64,000 bases of DNA from CBDFHV01 sp965247705. Its GTDB lineage: Bacteria; Pseudomonadota; Alphaproteobacteria; Rhodospirillales; CAMCUA01. A model generated the notes under the pieces. The model was not told the origin of the DNA and made no database searches. It saw nothing but the letters and a program-made list of their open reading frames with translations. This document shows, one piece after another, positions 1-9,010 of the stretch. The position numbers and the translations under genes are program-made. Positions within the stretch are counted from its first letter, which is position 1; each line of letters begins with the position of its first letter. The DNA lies in NCBI GenBank assembly GCA_965247705.1, contig CBDFHV010000085.1, positions 1 through 64,000 of the forward strand, given 5' to 3'.

Positions 1-515
1 TCGAAGGTCTCCCCATCTTCCTCTTCGTCCACTTCTATCCATCCGCGCCTAAGATAGTTTGTGGCGACGACTGACGGCGCCGCTAGGGCGTAGCCGACCC
101 AGACGAAAAATAGCAGGATTTCGCCCATGACACCGCCCACAAACAGGGCCAGCAGGATGAAGACCAACGCGTGCCCCCAAGCACCCTTGACCATGAAATA
201 GAAGCAGCCGAATAAAAGCGCCAACAGCACCGCATCCCGATTGACCCGCGCTTTCGTGCTCTTCCTGTCCGCGGGCGCGTCCACCTGCATGGACACGCGA
301 ATGCTCCGGCTCTCGAGGTTTGACTCAATTGCAATGTCAGATGCGGCGTCCGGAACGGTGGGCGGGGTACAGAAGCTAGCCCGCTCACGATACGTCTCCC
401 CGGCGCGCTTGGCAACGCAGGCCGGCCACCCCCAGGCGTCCTTCCGGCGATGACAAGTTATGACGACAATCGCCTGAGCGGAAATGAGCGTTTCGCCTGG
501 ACTAGTCAGTTCCAT
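1..515 (-). CDS. Hypothetical membrane protein, 3-prime end outside window
   Basis: An open minus-strand frame runs off the left edge of the window; 171 codons are visible from an ATG at 515. Residues 1-90 are soluble and include a cysteine near position 49. Residues about 95-148 form two or three hydrophobic segments broken by KGAWGHA, followed by a cytosolic-looking acidic stretch (EVDEEEDGET). Codon-position bias and the clean membrane pattern argue this is real. The frame stays open upstream to about 595 without a standard start, so the true N-terminus could be longer or truncated. It lies just downstream of the Sel1 array on the same strand. I do not recognise the family. Confidence 0.55.
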   Translation of the reverse strand, partial: MELTSPGETLISAQAIVVITCHRRKDAWGWPACVAKRAGETYRERASFCTPPTVPDAASDIAIESNLESRSIRVSMQVDAPADRKSTKARVNRDAVLLALLFGCFYFMVKGAWGHALVFILLALFVGGVMGEILLFFVWVGYALAAPSVVATNYLRRGWIEVDEEEDGETF

Positions 516-594
516 AAGTGCCTGTATTTTCAAGAGGATATCAACTGTGTTTGGGGAGTTTTCGGGATCAAGTAGCCCAAACTTGCACGGTACA

Positions 595-1323
595 TTAAGG
601 GGACAGTTTCGGCTTCCACTCCCGGGCCAGGCGCTGGGCCTCGGCTATCTGGGCGGGGGTCATTTTGTTGGCGACTCTGTCACGGTTTGACTGGGCCTGC
701 TCGTGGCCCTGCGCGGCCGCCAATTTCAACCACATGTAAGTCATGATGTAGTTTCGTGACACGCCCCGGCCGAGTACATGCATGCCGCCGAGATTGAACT
801 GGGCCACGGCAAGGCCTTGCTCGGCGGCCTTCCGCACCCACCTCATCGCCTCCACGTGGTCCTGAGGCACACCCTTGCCGTCGAAGTACATCACGCCGAA
901 GTTGAACTGGCTTTTGGCGTCGCCCTGCTCGACGGCCTTCCGGTACCACCTCGCTGCTTCGGCGTAGTCCTGCGGCACGCCTTGGCCCTTTTCGTACATG
1001 AAACCGAGTTGAGTCTGGGCGCCGACCTCACCCTGTTCGGCGGCCTTGCGGAACCACCTCGCCGCCTCGGCGTAGTCCTGCGGCACGCCACGGCCTTGGT
1101 AGTACTGGGAACCGCGTTCAAACAGGAGGTCGGCGCTCTGCGTTGCTGCGGCGAAGGCCTCAACCGCTCGTTCCGTCCCGGCTCGAATCTGAGCCGCGAG
1201 GTCGTCGGCCGATCCCGGAGTGGGCGGCACTTGGGTATCGCTACCCGCGTCCTCTCGGACCTGCGTGGACTGGCAGGCGACCAGCCCGAACAGCATGGCG
1301 AGAGTAAGAAATAGGCGTTTCAT
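595..1323 (-). CDS. Sel1-repeat lipoprotein (array member G)
   Basis: A 242-residue protein. It begins MKRLFLTLAMLFGLVAC, a lipoprotein signal with lipobox LVAC and Cys17 as the lipidated residue, so it should be anchored in the envelope. Residues about 60-205 hold four Sel1/TPR-like repeats with the usual GVPQDYAEAARW and AEQG signatures. The C-terminus ends with the array-specific tail MTPAQIAEAQRLAREWKPK. Sel1 repeats are protein-interaction scaffolds; the partner is unknown. The leader upstream of the ATG carries an AGGAGAGA-type ribosome site. It is the last gene of the tandem array and appears intact. Confidence 0.85.
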   Translation of the reverse strand: MKRLFLTLAMLFGLVACQSTQVREDAGSDTQVPPTPGSADDLAAQIRAGTERAVEAFAAATQSADLLFERGSQYYQGRGVPQDYAEAARWFRKAAEQGEVGAQTQLGFMYEKGQGVPQDYAEAARWYRKAVEQGDAKSQFNFGVMYFDGKGVPQDHVEAMRWVRKAAEQGLAVAQFNLGGMHVLGRGVSRNYIMTYMWLKLAAAQGHEQAQSNRDRVANKMTPAQIAEAQRLAREWKPKLSP

Positions 1324-1796
1324 GATGCTCTCTCCTGTTACTTCACAGGCCAGCGGATCCAGAGCGCTCTTGCGGTCCTATTCCTTCTTCGGCTTCCACT
1401 CCCGCGCCAGGCGTTCGGCCTTGGCAATTTGGGCGGGCGTCATACTCGCGGCCAAGATATCGCGAGCCGCCACGGCCACTTCACTGCTTTGGCCGGGTGC
1501 GTTCTTGACGGCAAGGTTCAGCCACATGTGGGCCCGCACGCTGTCCTGGGGAACGCCTTCGCCCGCGCCATACATCCCACCCAGGGCGAGTTGGGCCAAG
1601 CCAACGTCCTGTTCGGCCGCCCTGGCCCACCACTTCGCCGCCTCGGCGTAGTCCTGGGGCACGCCACGGCCTTGGTAGTACATGGCGGAGAGTCTAAATT
1701 GGGCCTCGGCATCGCCCAGCTCGGCGCCCTCGCGGTACCACCTTTCGACTTCATCAAATTCTTGAAGCTTGAAATATATGGCGCCAACATTGAACG

Positions 1797-2876
1797 CTAG
1801 TGTAGCGATTCCAACGCTTGTTTCCCTCGGTTGACCTTATCGATGATGGAACTGGCGGAAGCCGTCCAGGCGAAAGGCTTGGGGTCGGCGTTGTGCTGGT
1901 CGAGGTAGTCGTTGATGGCCATTTGCAATTCGACGATGGAGTGAAACACGCCGCGACGGATGCGCTTTCGGGTGATCTCGGCAAAGAAGCGTTCGACCAA
2001 GTTGAGCCACGACGCCGAGGTCGGCGTGAAATGCAGGTGGAACCGGGGATGGCGTTTCAGCCAGCGCTTGACCTCCGGCGTCTTGTGGGCGGCGTAGTTG
2101 TCGACGATCAGGTGGAGAGCCAGGTGCTTCGACGTCGCGCGGTTGATCTTGTTCAAGAAGCGGATGAACTCCTGATGGCGATGCTTCTGCATGCATTGGC
2201 CGATGACCGTGCCGTCGAGCACGTCGAGCGCCGCGAACAGGGTGGTGGTGCCGTGGCGCTTATAGTCGTGGGTCATGGTGCCGGCCCGGCCCTTCTTCAT
2301 CGGCAGGCCCGGCTGGGTGCGGTCGAGTGCCTGGATCTGGGACTTCTCGTCCACCGACAGGACGATGGCGTGCTCCGGCGGGTTGACATACAGCCCGACC
2401 ACGTCCTCGACGTTCTCGGCAAACCGCGGATCATTGGACAGCTTGAAAGTCGCCACCAGATGCGGTTTCAGCTCATGTGCCTTCCAGATCGCCTGAACGC
2501 TCGACGGCGCGATGCCCACCGCCTTGGCCATCGTTCGCAGGCTCCAGTGGGTCGCGTCCGGCGGCGTTTCCGTCTTGGTCTTCTCGATCACCCGCATGAC
2601 CACATCCGCCGCAAGCGGTGCCTTGCCCGGCGGGCGCGTCTTATCGCGGCACAAACCGTCCACGCCGGCCTCCACATAGCGCGTCCGCCAGCGTCGGATG
2701 GTCGGTTTGCTCACGCCCAAGCGGCGCTGGATCTCATCGGTGCCAACGCCGTCGCCGGCCAGCCGTACAATCCGAGCCCGTCGGACATGCTTCTGCGGCG
2801 TGTTGCCATTGGCGATCAACGCCTCCAGCCTGTCCTGATCCCCAGGCGCCAGCTGGATCCTCACTTTCTTCCCCAT
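1797..2876 (-). CDS. IS630-family transposase (intact)
   Basis: A 359-residue DDE transposase. Residues about 1-110 form a helix-turn-helix DNA-binding part (RRLGVSKPTIRRWRTRYVEAG). The catalytic domain shows VDEKSQI, IVDNYAAHK and NLVERFFAEITRK, giving D, D and E in IS630 spacing. The start ATG lies 57 bp inside the right end. The reading frame runs through the left terminal repeat and stops at a TAG made from the last C-A-C of the element plus the duplicated target TA and the next G, so the stop codon is supplied by the insertion site. Full length and undamaged, so probably active. Confidence 0.93.
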   Translation of the reverse strand: MGKKVRIQLAPGDQDRLEALIANGNTPQKHVRRARIVRLAGDGVGTDEIQRRLGVSKPTIRRWRTRYVEAGVDGLCRDKTRPPGKAPLAADVVMRVIEKTKTETPPDATHWSLRTMAKAVGIAPSSVQAIWKAHELKPHLVATFKLSNDPRFAENVEDVVGLYVNPPEHAIVLSVDEKSQIQALDRTQPGLPMKKGRAGTMTHDYKRHGTTTLFAALDVLDGTVIGQCMQKHRHQEFIRFLNKINRATSKHLALHLIVDNYAAHKTPEVKRWLKRHPRFHLHFTPTSASWLNLVERFFAEITRKRIRRGVFHSIVELQMAINDYLDQHNADPKPFAWTASASSIIDKVNRGKQALESLH

Positions 2877-2933
2877 GAACCCAGAATCGCATCACACCTG
2901 CCCGATGGGAATCATTTGTTTCGAGCGGAACAC
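1800..2933 (-). mobile_element. IS630-family insertion sequence (copy a), 1134 bp
   Basis: The element is bounded by TA at 1798-1799 and 2934-2935, the expected target duplication of IS630/Tc1-mariner elements. The ends are GTGTAGCGATTCCAACGC (left) and, read inward, GTGTTCCGCTCGAAACAA (right), an imperfect inverted repeat. These ends closely match those of the 93-bp MITE found three times in this window. The uninterrupted target reads C-TA-G. One transposase gene fills almost the whole element. Confidence 0.92.
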
Positions 2934-3308
2934 TAGGCGCCCGCGAGTCTTACCGGTCGAGAGATTGGGGATGGTACTCTCAAGCAGCTTGGCCCCTCCC
3001 GCAAGCACCTTGGCCTCGCCTTCGCGGCCGTATACTGCCGCTGCCACGGCTAGTTGACTCCAAAAGAGGTCGTCGGCGGATCGCTGGGCGTCGGTTCTAG
3101 CTTCCGGGATGATGCTTCCCAGGCCCTCTTGGATGCGGTCGAAGACGAGTTCCGCTTGCGCCAGGGGATTGCCCCGCGCGTCCTCTCGGACCTGCGTGGC
3201 CTGGCAGGCGACCAACCCGAGCAGTACGGCGAGAGTAAGAAATAGGCGTTTCATGGTGCTCTCTCCCTTTACTTTACTTGCCTGCCGCTCTCGAGCGCTC
3301 TTGCGGGC

Positions 3309-3980
3309 CTACTCCTTCTTGGGCTTCCACTCCCGGGCCAAGCGCTGGGCCTCTGATAACTGCGCCGCAGTCAAATCTCGGGCGAATTTGTCGCGCTCCG
3401 CCATGATCCGTTCACGTTGTTCAGGTGGCGAGTTCTTAACCGCAAGGATCATCCACATTTGGGCCCGCACGCGATCTTTGGGCACACCCTTGCCAAAATG
3501 GTACAGGCCGCTGAGGAGCAACTGGGCGACGCCGTCGCCCTGCTCGGCGGACTTTCGATACCATCTTGCCGCCTCTGGCAGGTCCTGGGAAACGCCTTGG
3601 CCAGTATGATACATGTCGCCGAGGAGGTACTGGGCGCCGGCGTGACCCTGCTCGGCGGCCTTGCGGAACCACGTCGCCGCTTCCACATAGACCTGGGGCA
3701 CACCCTGACCATCGTCGTACATGTCGCCGAGGAGGTACTGGGCGTCGGCGTAACCCTGCTCAGCAGCCTCGCGGTACCACCTCGCCGCTTCCACATAGTC
3801 CCGCGGCACGTCTTTGCCCATCGTGTACGCGGCGCCAATTGCGGTCTGGGCGACGGCGTCGCCTGCCTCGGCATGCCGAAGCGTCTCACGAAACATGGGG
3901 CTAGCGTCCTCTCGGACCTGCGTGGCCTGGCAGGCGACCAACCCGAGCAGTACGGCGAGAGTAAGAAATAGGCGTTTCAT
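3309..3980 (-). CDS. Sel1-repeat lipoprotein (array member E)
   Basis: A 223-residue protein with signal MKRLFLTLAVLLGLVAC and lipidated Cys17, followed by QATQVREDA, a linker shared with members B and F. Residues about 35-180 contain four Sel1 repeats with QGVPQ and EQG signatures. The tail is a variant, RDLTAAQLSEAQRLAREWKPKKE, which groups it with the distant member H at 45858-46874. The ATG follows AAAGGGAGAGCACC, a strong ribosome site lying in a leader of about 35 bp that is almost identical upstream of members B and F, so the duplications included the control region. Appears intact. Confidence 0.85.
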   Translation of the reverse strand: MKRLFLTLAVLLGLVACQATQVREDASPMFRETLRHAEAGDAVAQTAIGAAYTMGKDVPRDYVEAARWYREAAEQGYADAQYLLGDMYDDGQGVPQVYVEAATWFRKAAEQGHAGAQYLLGDMYHTGQGVSQDLPEAARWYRKSAEQGDGVAQLLLSGLYHFGKGVPKDRVRAQMWMILAVKNSPPEQRERIMAERDKFARDLTAAQLSEAQRLAREWKPKKE

Positions 3981-5379
3981 GGTGCTCTCTCCCTTTACTT
4001 TACTTGCCTGCCGCGCTTGAGCTTTCTTGCGGGCCTACTCTTGCTTTGGCTTCCATTCCCACGCCAAGCGCTCGGCCTCTTCTACTTGGTCTGGCGTCAT
4101 TTTCTTGGCGAGGTCTTCACGCAAATTTTTGGGGTTGCCGCTGAACAGCGGGAAGGCGGTAGGTTCGCACGCCCGGTTTGTCGGGAACCCACAGCTTGAG
4201 TGCGCTTGCGCTGCCGCCAAATTTACCCACATGAGGGCCTGAACATAGTCTTGCGGCACTCCCATGCCCTTCTCATACGCGAAGCCCAAACCTACCTGGG
4301 CACTAGCGCTGCCTGCCTCTGCGGCCCTATGCAACATTTTCACCGATTCCGCAGCGTCCGGCGACCTCATGGCGAGCATAAATTGGGCGTCGGCGTCGCC
4401 CTGCTCAGCGGCCATACGGAACCACCTCCCTGCCTCGGCGTCGTCCCGCTCTACGCCCCGGCCGATGGTGTACATGACGCCGAGGTTGTGCTGGGCGTCG
4501 GAATTTCCTTGTTCGGCGGCCTTGCGATACCAATTCAACGCCTCGACGTAATCCTGGGGCACGCCCGGACCCTCGTCGTACAATAAGCCGAGAAGGTTCT
4601 GAGCCTCGGCTTCACCTGCCTCGGCGGTCGTGCGTACCCACTGTATGAGGGCTGTGCCCAACTTGGCGTATGCGCTGGGATGGCCACGTGCCCACAAAAA
4701 CCCGCTAGTTGCGACGCCGTAGCTCTGCTCGGCGGCCTTGCGGGACCATTTTAGCGCCCTGGCGTAGTCTTGCGGCACGCCTTGGCCTGCGGCATACATT
4801 GAGCCGAGGTTGAACTGGGCCCTGGCGTAGCCCTGTTCAGCGGCCTTGCGGTACCACTTCGCTGCCTCGGCGTAGTCTTGCGGCACGCCCGGGTCCTTGG
4901 CATATATCTGGCCGAGGAGGGTCTGGGCGAGGGCAAGGCCCTGCTCGGCAGCCTTGCGGAGCCAATTCAATGCCTCGGCGTAGTCTTGCGGCACGCCCTG
5001 GCCTCCCCGGAAAAGTCCGCCGAGGTAGTACTGGGCGTGGGCGTCACTCTGCTCGGCGGCCTTGCGGTACCACTTCACTGCCTCGGCGCCGTCTCGGGAC
5101 ACGCCCCGGCCGTTGCGGTACATGTTGCCGAGGCGGGTTTGGGCCTGGGCGTTGCCCTGCTCGGCGGCCCTGCGGTGCCACTTCACCGCCTCGGCGTAGT
5201 CCTGGGGTAAGCCAAGGCCGCTTCCGTAAATGGTGCCGAGGTAGTATTGGGCTTCGGCGTCGCCGGCTTTCGCTAGCGGTCGAAAACTCGCGGTGGCCTT
5301 GCGGTACCATTTCGTGCCCTCGATAGTGTTCCCCCTAGTGTTCCGATCGAGACATTTCGTTCCCATTAAATCTACGCAA

Positions 5380-6456
5380 CGTCCCTATCCGGTTAAAACA
5401 GGATCGACCTAAATGTTCTTGTTATGTTCACGTAGAGGATGTAGGCTGATCGCATTGTCTCGGGCTTTTGGAGGGCGGTGCGATGGGCAGGATGTTGGCG
5501 TTTCAAGAACGGCACGGATCGGAAGCGGCCTGCATCGAGGCGCTGGCCCGGCTGCGCTGGCCGCAGGGCTATGTCTGTGCCCGCTGCGGCGAACGGCGGA
5601 GCTACCGAATGACGGCGCGGCCCAGGATCTTCGAATGCGCCCGTTGCGGTCATCAGGAATCGGTGACGGCGGGGACGATCTTCCACCGCACCCGCACGCC
5701 GCTCCGCAAATGGTTCCTGGCGGCGTGGTGGATGGCGCGCGACAAGCGTGGGGTCTCGGCCCTTTTGCTGTCCCGCGAGTTGGATCTGCGCTACGAGACA
5801 GCGTGGCTGATGGCTCATAAGCTGCGTCATGCCCTGACGGAGCGCTCGGAATTTCCGCTCGAGGGCTTGGTCGAGGTCGACGAGAGTTATTATGGCGGGC
5901 GCGGCAAGCCGGAGAGCCGGGGCCGGGGCCTTTCCAACCCGAACAAGAGCCTGTTGGTGATGGCCGTCGAGAAGCGGCCGGTCGGGCCGGGCAAGGGCAT
6001 CAAGGGAAGCGGCTTCGTCGCCGGCCGGGCGCGGCTCGCCATCCTCCCGGCGGCCACCGCCCGCGAGCTGGGCGGCTTCGTGCGCGCCTCGGTCAGGCCC
6101 GGAAGCCGCCTCGCCAGCGACGCCTTCAAGGGGTACGCCGGACTCCGCGACACCTATCGCCACCACCCCGTCGTGCAAGGCGAAGGCAAGAATGCCGAGC
6201 GCTTGATGCCGGTCGTCCATGTCCTGTTTTCCAACGTGAAGACCTGGCTCAACGGCACCTATCACGGTGTCGGCGCCAAGCACCTGCCGCGCTATGCCCG
6301 GGAATGGAGCTACCGCTTCAACCGCCGCACACGCATCACCGATCTGGCCGACTTCGTCCTCCGCCGCGCCATGGACCAACCCAACATCACCTACAAGGAG
6401 CTGGTCGACAGTCTTCAACCGCAGGGTGCGCTACCTGCTTTAACCGGATAGGGACG
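5380..6456 (+). mobile_element. IS1595-family insertion sequence, copy 1, 1077 bp
   Basis: Perfect 18-bp ends CGTCCCTATCCGGTTAAA face inward on both sides. The element is flanked by the 8-bp direct repeat CTACGCAA (5372-5379 and 6457-6464), the duplication size typical of IS1595-family elements. It landed inside the MITE that had already split Sel1 member D, so the order of events is readable. A nearly identical copy lies at 43861-44937. Confidence 0.95.
5483..6451 (+). CDS. IS1595-family (ISXO2-like) transposase, copy 1
   Basis: About 322 residues from an ATG preceded by GGAGGG. The N-terminal part has a zinc ribbon (CARCGERRSYR, CARCGHQES). The central and C-terminal part is the ISXO2-like DDE domain (VDESYYGGRGKP for the first acid, SDAFKGYAGL and the NGTYHGVGAKHL region after it). 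The stop codon TAG lies within the right terminal repeat. A TTG 15 bp upstream is a less likely start. Intact. It differs from the copy at 43866-44834 by only a few residues (ALLL versus VLLL, NITYK versus TITYK). Confidence 0.93.
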   Translation: MGRMLAFQERHGSEAACIEALARLRWPQGYVCARCGERRSYRMTARPRIFECARCGHQESVTAGTIFHRTRTPLRKWFLAAWWMARDKRGVSALLLSRELDLRYETAWLMAHKLRHALTERSEFPLEGLVEVDESYYGGRGKPESRGRGLSNPNKSLLVMAVEKRPVGPGKGIKGSGFVAGRARLAILPAATARELGGFVRASVRPGSRLASDAFKGYAGLRDTYRHHPVVQGEGKNAERLMPVVHVLFSNVKTWLNGTYHGVGAKHLPRYAREWSYRFNRRTRITDLADFVLRRAMDQPNITYKELVDSLQPQGALPALTG

Positions 6457-6891
6457 CTACGCAAACTGCGACCTTCACCCCCGGGCTCAGGAACCAAATG
6501 TTAGAATCGCAACACTAGTATCTCGGGGGCCCGAGGGCACGCCCCAGCCCCTATTGTACATTAAGCCGAGGTAGTACTGGGCCTCGGCGTGGTCCTGCTC
6601 GACGGCCTTGCGAATCCACCCGACGGCATTGTTGTGGTTCTTGGCGACGCCATCGCCCCACAGGTGCATGAAGCCAAGTTTGAACTGGGCTGCGGCATGG
6701 CCCTGCTCGGCGAGCGGTCGCCACTCACGTAGCGCGGTGGCGTAGTCACCCCGGTTGTAGGCGGCCAAGCCGTCGTCGAAGTCAGCCCAGGCGGGCGTTG
6801 CCAGCAGTATCCCGATGACGGTGACGAACCACCTCATGGCGCCCTCCTATTCTTGCGGGCCATTTTTTATACCCGCAAAAACTAGCCTACA

Positions 6892-7680
6892 TCAGGGCGA
6901 TGGCTTCGGCTTCCACTCCCGGGCCAGGCGCTGGGCCTCGGCTATCTGGGCGGGGGTCATTGTCTCGACGACGATATCGCGGCCTGCGATGCCCTGTTCG
7001 TGCCCTTGGGCCGCCGCAAGGTTAAGCCACATGTGGGATAGGACGAAGTCCTGCGGCACGCCCTGGCCTTGGGCGTACATGAGGCCCAGGACGGCTTGGT
7101 CCTTGGCCAACCCCTGTTCGGCGGCCTTGCGGTACCACGTCATCGCCTCGGCGTAGTCCTGGGGCACGCCCCAGCCTTTGGCGTACATGAGGCCCAGGCT
7201 GCTCTGGGCATCGGCGAACCCCTGCTCGGCCGCCTTGCGGAACCACGTCATCGCCTCGGCGTAGTCCTGCGGCACGCCCCGGCCTTTGGCGTATATGCCG
7301 CCAAGGTTGTGCTGGGCATCGGCGAACCCCTGCTCGGCCGCCTTGCGGTACAACGTCACCGCCGCGGCATAGTCCTGCGGCACGCCCCGGCCTTTGGCGT
7401 ACATGACGCCCAGGTTGGTCTGGGCATCGGCGTCCCCCTGCTCGGCCGCCTTGCGGTACCAAGTCACCGCCTCGGCATGGTCCTGCGGCACGCCTTGGCC
7501 CCGCTCGTACATGAGGCCCAGGTTGGTCTGGGCTTGGGCGTGCCCCTGCTCGGCCAACGGTCGCCACTCGCGGAGCGCGGTGGCGAAGTCGCCTCGTTGC
7601 GCAGCAGCCATTCCGTCATCGAAGTCAGCCCAGGCGGACGTTGCCAGCAGTATCCCGATGACGGCGACGAGCCACTTCAT
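6892..7680 (-). CDS. Sel1-repeat secreted protein (array member C)
   Basis: The chosen start at 7680 gives MKWLVAVIGILLATSAWADF, a Sec signal peptide cleaved after AWA; a frame extension of nine residues upstream lacks a ribosome site, whereas AGAGGGG precedes this ATG. The mature protein (about 242 residues) starts with a unit shared by members A, B and D, RGDFATALREWRPLAEQG, then five or six Sel1 repeats, then MTPAQIAEAQRLAREWKPKPSP. There is no lipobox, so it should be released into the periplasm. Intact. It appears co-oriented with all other array members. Confidence 0.85.
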   Translation of the reverse strand: MKWLVAVIGILLATSAWADFDDGMAAAQRGDFATALREWRPLAEQGHAQAQTNLGLMYERGQGVPQDHAEAVTWYRKAAEQGDADAQTNLGVMYAKGRGVPQDYAAAVTLYRKAAEQGFADAQHNLGGIYAKGRGVPQDYAEAMTWFRKAAEQGFADAQSSLGLMYAKGWGVPQDYAEAMTWYRKAAEQGLAKDQAVLGLMYAQGQGVPQDFVLSHMWLNLAAAQGHEQGIAGRDIVVETMTPAQIAEAQRLAREWKPKPSP

Positions 7681-7735
7681 GGCGTGCCCCTCTTTCTTGC
7701 AGGCCATTTTTTAGACCCGCAAAAACTAGCCTACA

Positions 7736-8590
7736 TCAGCGGGACGGTTTCGGCTTCCACTCCCGCGCCAGGCGTTCGGCCTCGGCTATCTGGGCGAAGG
7801 TCATTATCTTGGCTATTTGGTCGAGGCCAATCCGGGCGGGTACGGACCCCTGCGCCGTTGCCAACGTCCACCACATGTGAGCCTGAACGAAGTCCTGCCG
7901 CACGCCCAGGCCGTTGGCGTACATGGAGCCGAGGTTGCCCTGGGATTGGGCGACACCCTGCTCGGCCGCCTTGCGGTACCAAGTCACCGCCTCGGCATGG
8001 TTCTGCGGCACGCCCTGGCCGTTGTCGTACGTAACGCCCAAGTTGTGCTGGGCTTGGGCGACACCCTGCTCGGCCGCCTTGCGGTACCAAGTCACCGCCT
8101 CGGCATGGTCCTGCAGCACGCCCTGGCCGCTCTCGTACGAAAAGCCCAAGTTGTGCTGGGCTTGGGCAACCCCCTGCCCGGCGGCCATGCGCCACCAACG
8201 GACGGCCTCGGCGTAGTCCTGCGGCACGCCCCGGCCGTTGCGATACATGGTGCCCAGGTTGAACTGGGCGCTGGCGTCCCCCTGCTCAGCGGCCTTGCGG
8301 TACCACTTCACCGCCTCGGCGTGGTTCTGCGGCACGCCTTGGCCTCTCTCGTACATGGCGCCGAGGTAGTACTGGGCGGCGGCGTTCCCCTTCTCGGCCA
8401 ACGGCCGCAATTCACGGAGCGCGGTGGCGTAGTCGCCTCGTTGCCCAGCGGCGACGCCCACATTGAAGGCAGCAGTTTGTTCCGTAGTAACCTGAGCCTT
8501 GGTTTCGCCCCGCGCGTCCTCTCGGACCTGCGTGGCCTGGCAGGCGACCAGCCCGAACAGCATGGCGAGAGTAAGAAATAGGCGTTTCAT
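7736..8590 (-). CDS. Sel1-repeat lipoprotein (array member B)
   Basis: A 284-residue lipoprotein with signal MKRLFLTLAMLFGLVAC and the shared linker QATQVREDARG. After a linker it carries QRGDYATALRELRPLAEKG, a unit otherwise seen in the Sec-type members, so B is a chimera of the two leader classes. Five to six Sel1 repeats follow, then the variant tail MTFAQIAEAERLAREWKPKPSR. The upstream leader with AAAGGGAGAG is shared with members E and F. Envelope-anchored scaffold is the likely role; no partner is evident. Intact. Confidence 0.85.
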   Translation of the reverse strand: MKRLFLTLAMLFGLVACQATQVREDARGETKAQVTTEQTAAFNVGVAAGQRGDYATALRELRPLAEKGNAAAQYYLGAMYERGQGVPQNHAEAVKWYRKAAEQGDASAQFNLGTMYRNGRGVPQDYAEAVRWWRMAAGQGVAQAQHNLGFSYESGQGVLQDHAEAVTWYRKAAEQGVAQAQHNLGVTYDNGQGVPQNHAEAVTWYRKAAEQGVAQSQGNLGSMYANGLGVRQDFVQAHMWWTLATAQGSVPARIGLDQIAKIMTFAQIAEAERLAREWKPKPSR

Positions 8591-8915
8591 GGTACTCTCT
8601 CCCTTTACTTTACTTGCCTGCCGCCCTTGAGCTTTCTTGCGGGCCTACTCTTGCTTTGGCTTCCATTCCCGCGCCAAGCGTTCGGCCTCTTCTACTTGGT
8701 CTGGCGTCATTTTCTTGGCGAGCTTTTCACGGAAATTTTTGGCGTTGCCGCTGAACAGCTGGAAGGAAGTAGGTTCGCACACCCGGTTTGTCGGGAACCC
8801 ACAGCTTGAGGGCGCTTGCGCTGCCGCCAAATTTACCCACATGAGGGCCTGAACATAGTCTTGCGGCACTCCCATGCCCTTCTCATACGCGAAGCCCAAA
8901 CCTACCTGGGCACTA

Positions 8916-9008
8916 GTGTTGCGATTCTAACATTTGGTTCCTGAGCCCGGGGGTGAAGGTCGCAGTTTGCGTAGATTTAATGGGAACGAAATGTCTCGAT
9001 CGGAACAC
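8916..9008 (+). mobile_element. 93-bp MITE, copy 2 (intact)
   Basis: Starts GTGTTGCGATTC and ends TCGATCGGAACAC; the two ends form an imperfect 26-bp inverted repeat. It is flanked by TA at 8914-8915 and 9009-9010. It is identical over all 93 bp to the copy at 17405-17497 and to the joined halves of copy 1. No protein is encoded. Confidence 0.95.
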
Positions 9009-9010
9009 TA

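Larger units (their letters stand above)
1378..3254 (-). pseudogene. Sel1-repeat lipoprotein (member F) split by IS630-family element
   Basis: The 5-prime part (3254 to 2936) encodes the signal MKRLFLTLAVLLGLVAC and about 106 residues. The 3-prime part (1799 to 1378) encodes Sel1 repeats and a tail ending EWKPKKE. Between them sits an element flanked by TA on both sides. Removing the element and one TA gives a single in-frame gene of 247 codons, reading through the join as TRGR-L-AFNVGAIYF. The apparent 120-residue ORF ending in IPIGQV takes its last residues from the element, and the downstream piece has lost its start and signal peptide. The gene was probably functional until this insertion. 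Confidence 0.9.
5338..6515 (-). mobile_element. 93-bp MITE, copy 1, interrupted by an IS1595-family element
   Basis: The two halves (5338-5379 and 6465-6515) together equal, base for base, the intact 93-bp MITE copies at 8916-9008 and 17405-17497, in inverted orientation. The block is bounded by TA at 5336-5337 and 6516-6517. It has no coding capacity of its own apart from a chance ATG. Its ends match IS630-family copy a, which is the likely source of transposase. Confidence 0.93.
4035..6837 (-). pseudogene. Long Sel1-repeat secreted protein (member D) split by nested MITE and IS1595-family element
   Basis: The 5-prime piece (6837 to 6518) encodes a Sec signal MRWFVTVIGILLATPAWA and two to three Sel1 repeats. 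The 3-prime piece (5337 to 4035) encodes about nine further repeats and the tail MTPDQVEEAERLAWEWKPKQE. Removing the inserted block and one TA joins the two in frame as GPRDT-RGNTIEG, giving 541 codons. The 3-prime piece now begins with an ATG inside the MITE (5366; MGTKCLDRNT), so a 443-residue signal-less protein could still be made. The C-terminal third is about 95 percent identical to that of member A, a sign of recent duplication or gene conversion. Confidence 0.9.

Noticed and set aside
2892..3254. An intact 120-residue lipoprotein
   Set aside because: The last residues come from the IS630 element; the true gene continues beyond it.
4035..5366. ATG at 5366 as native start of the 443-residue Sel1 protein
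   Set aside because: The ATG belongs to the MITE; the native gene begins at 6837 with a signal peptide.
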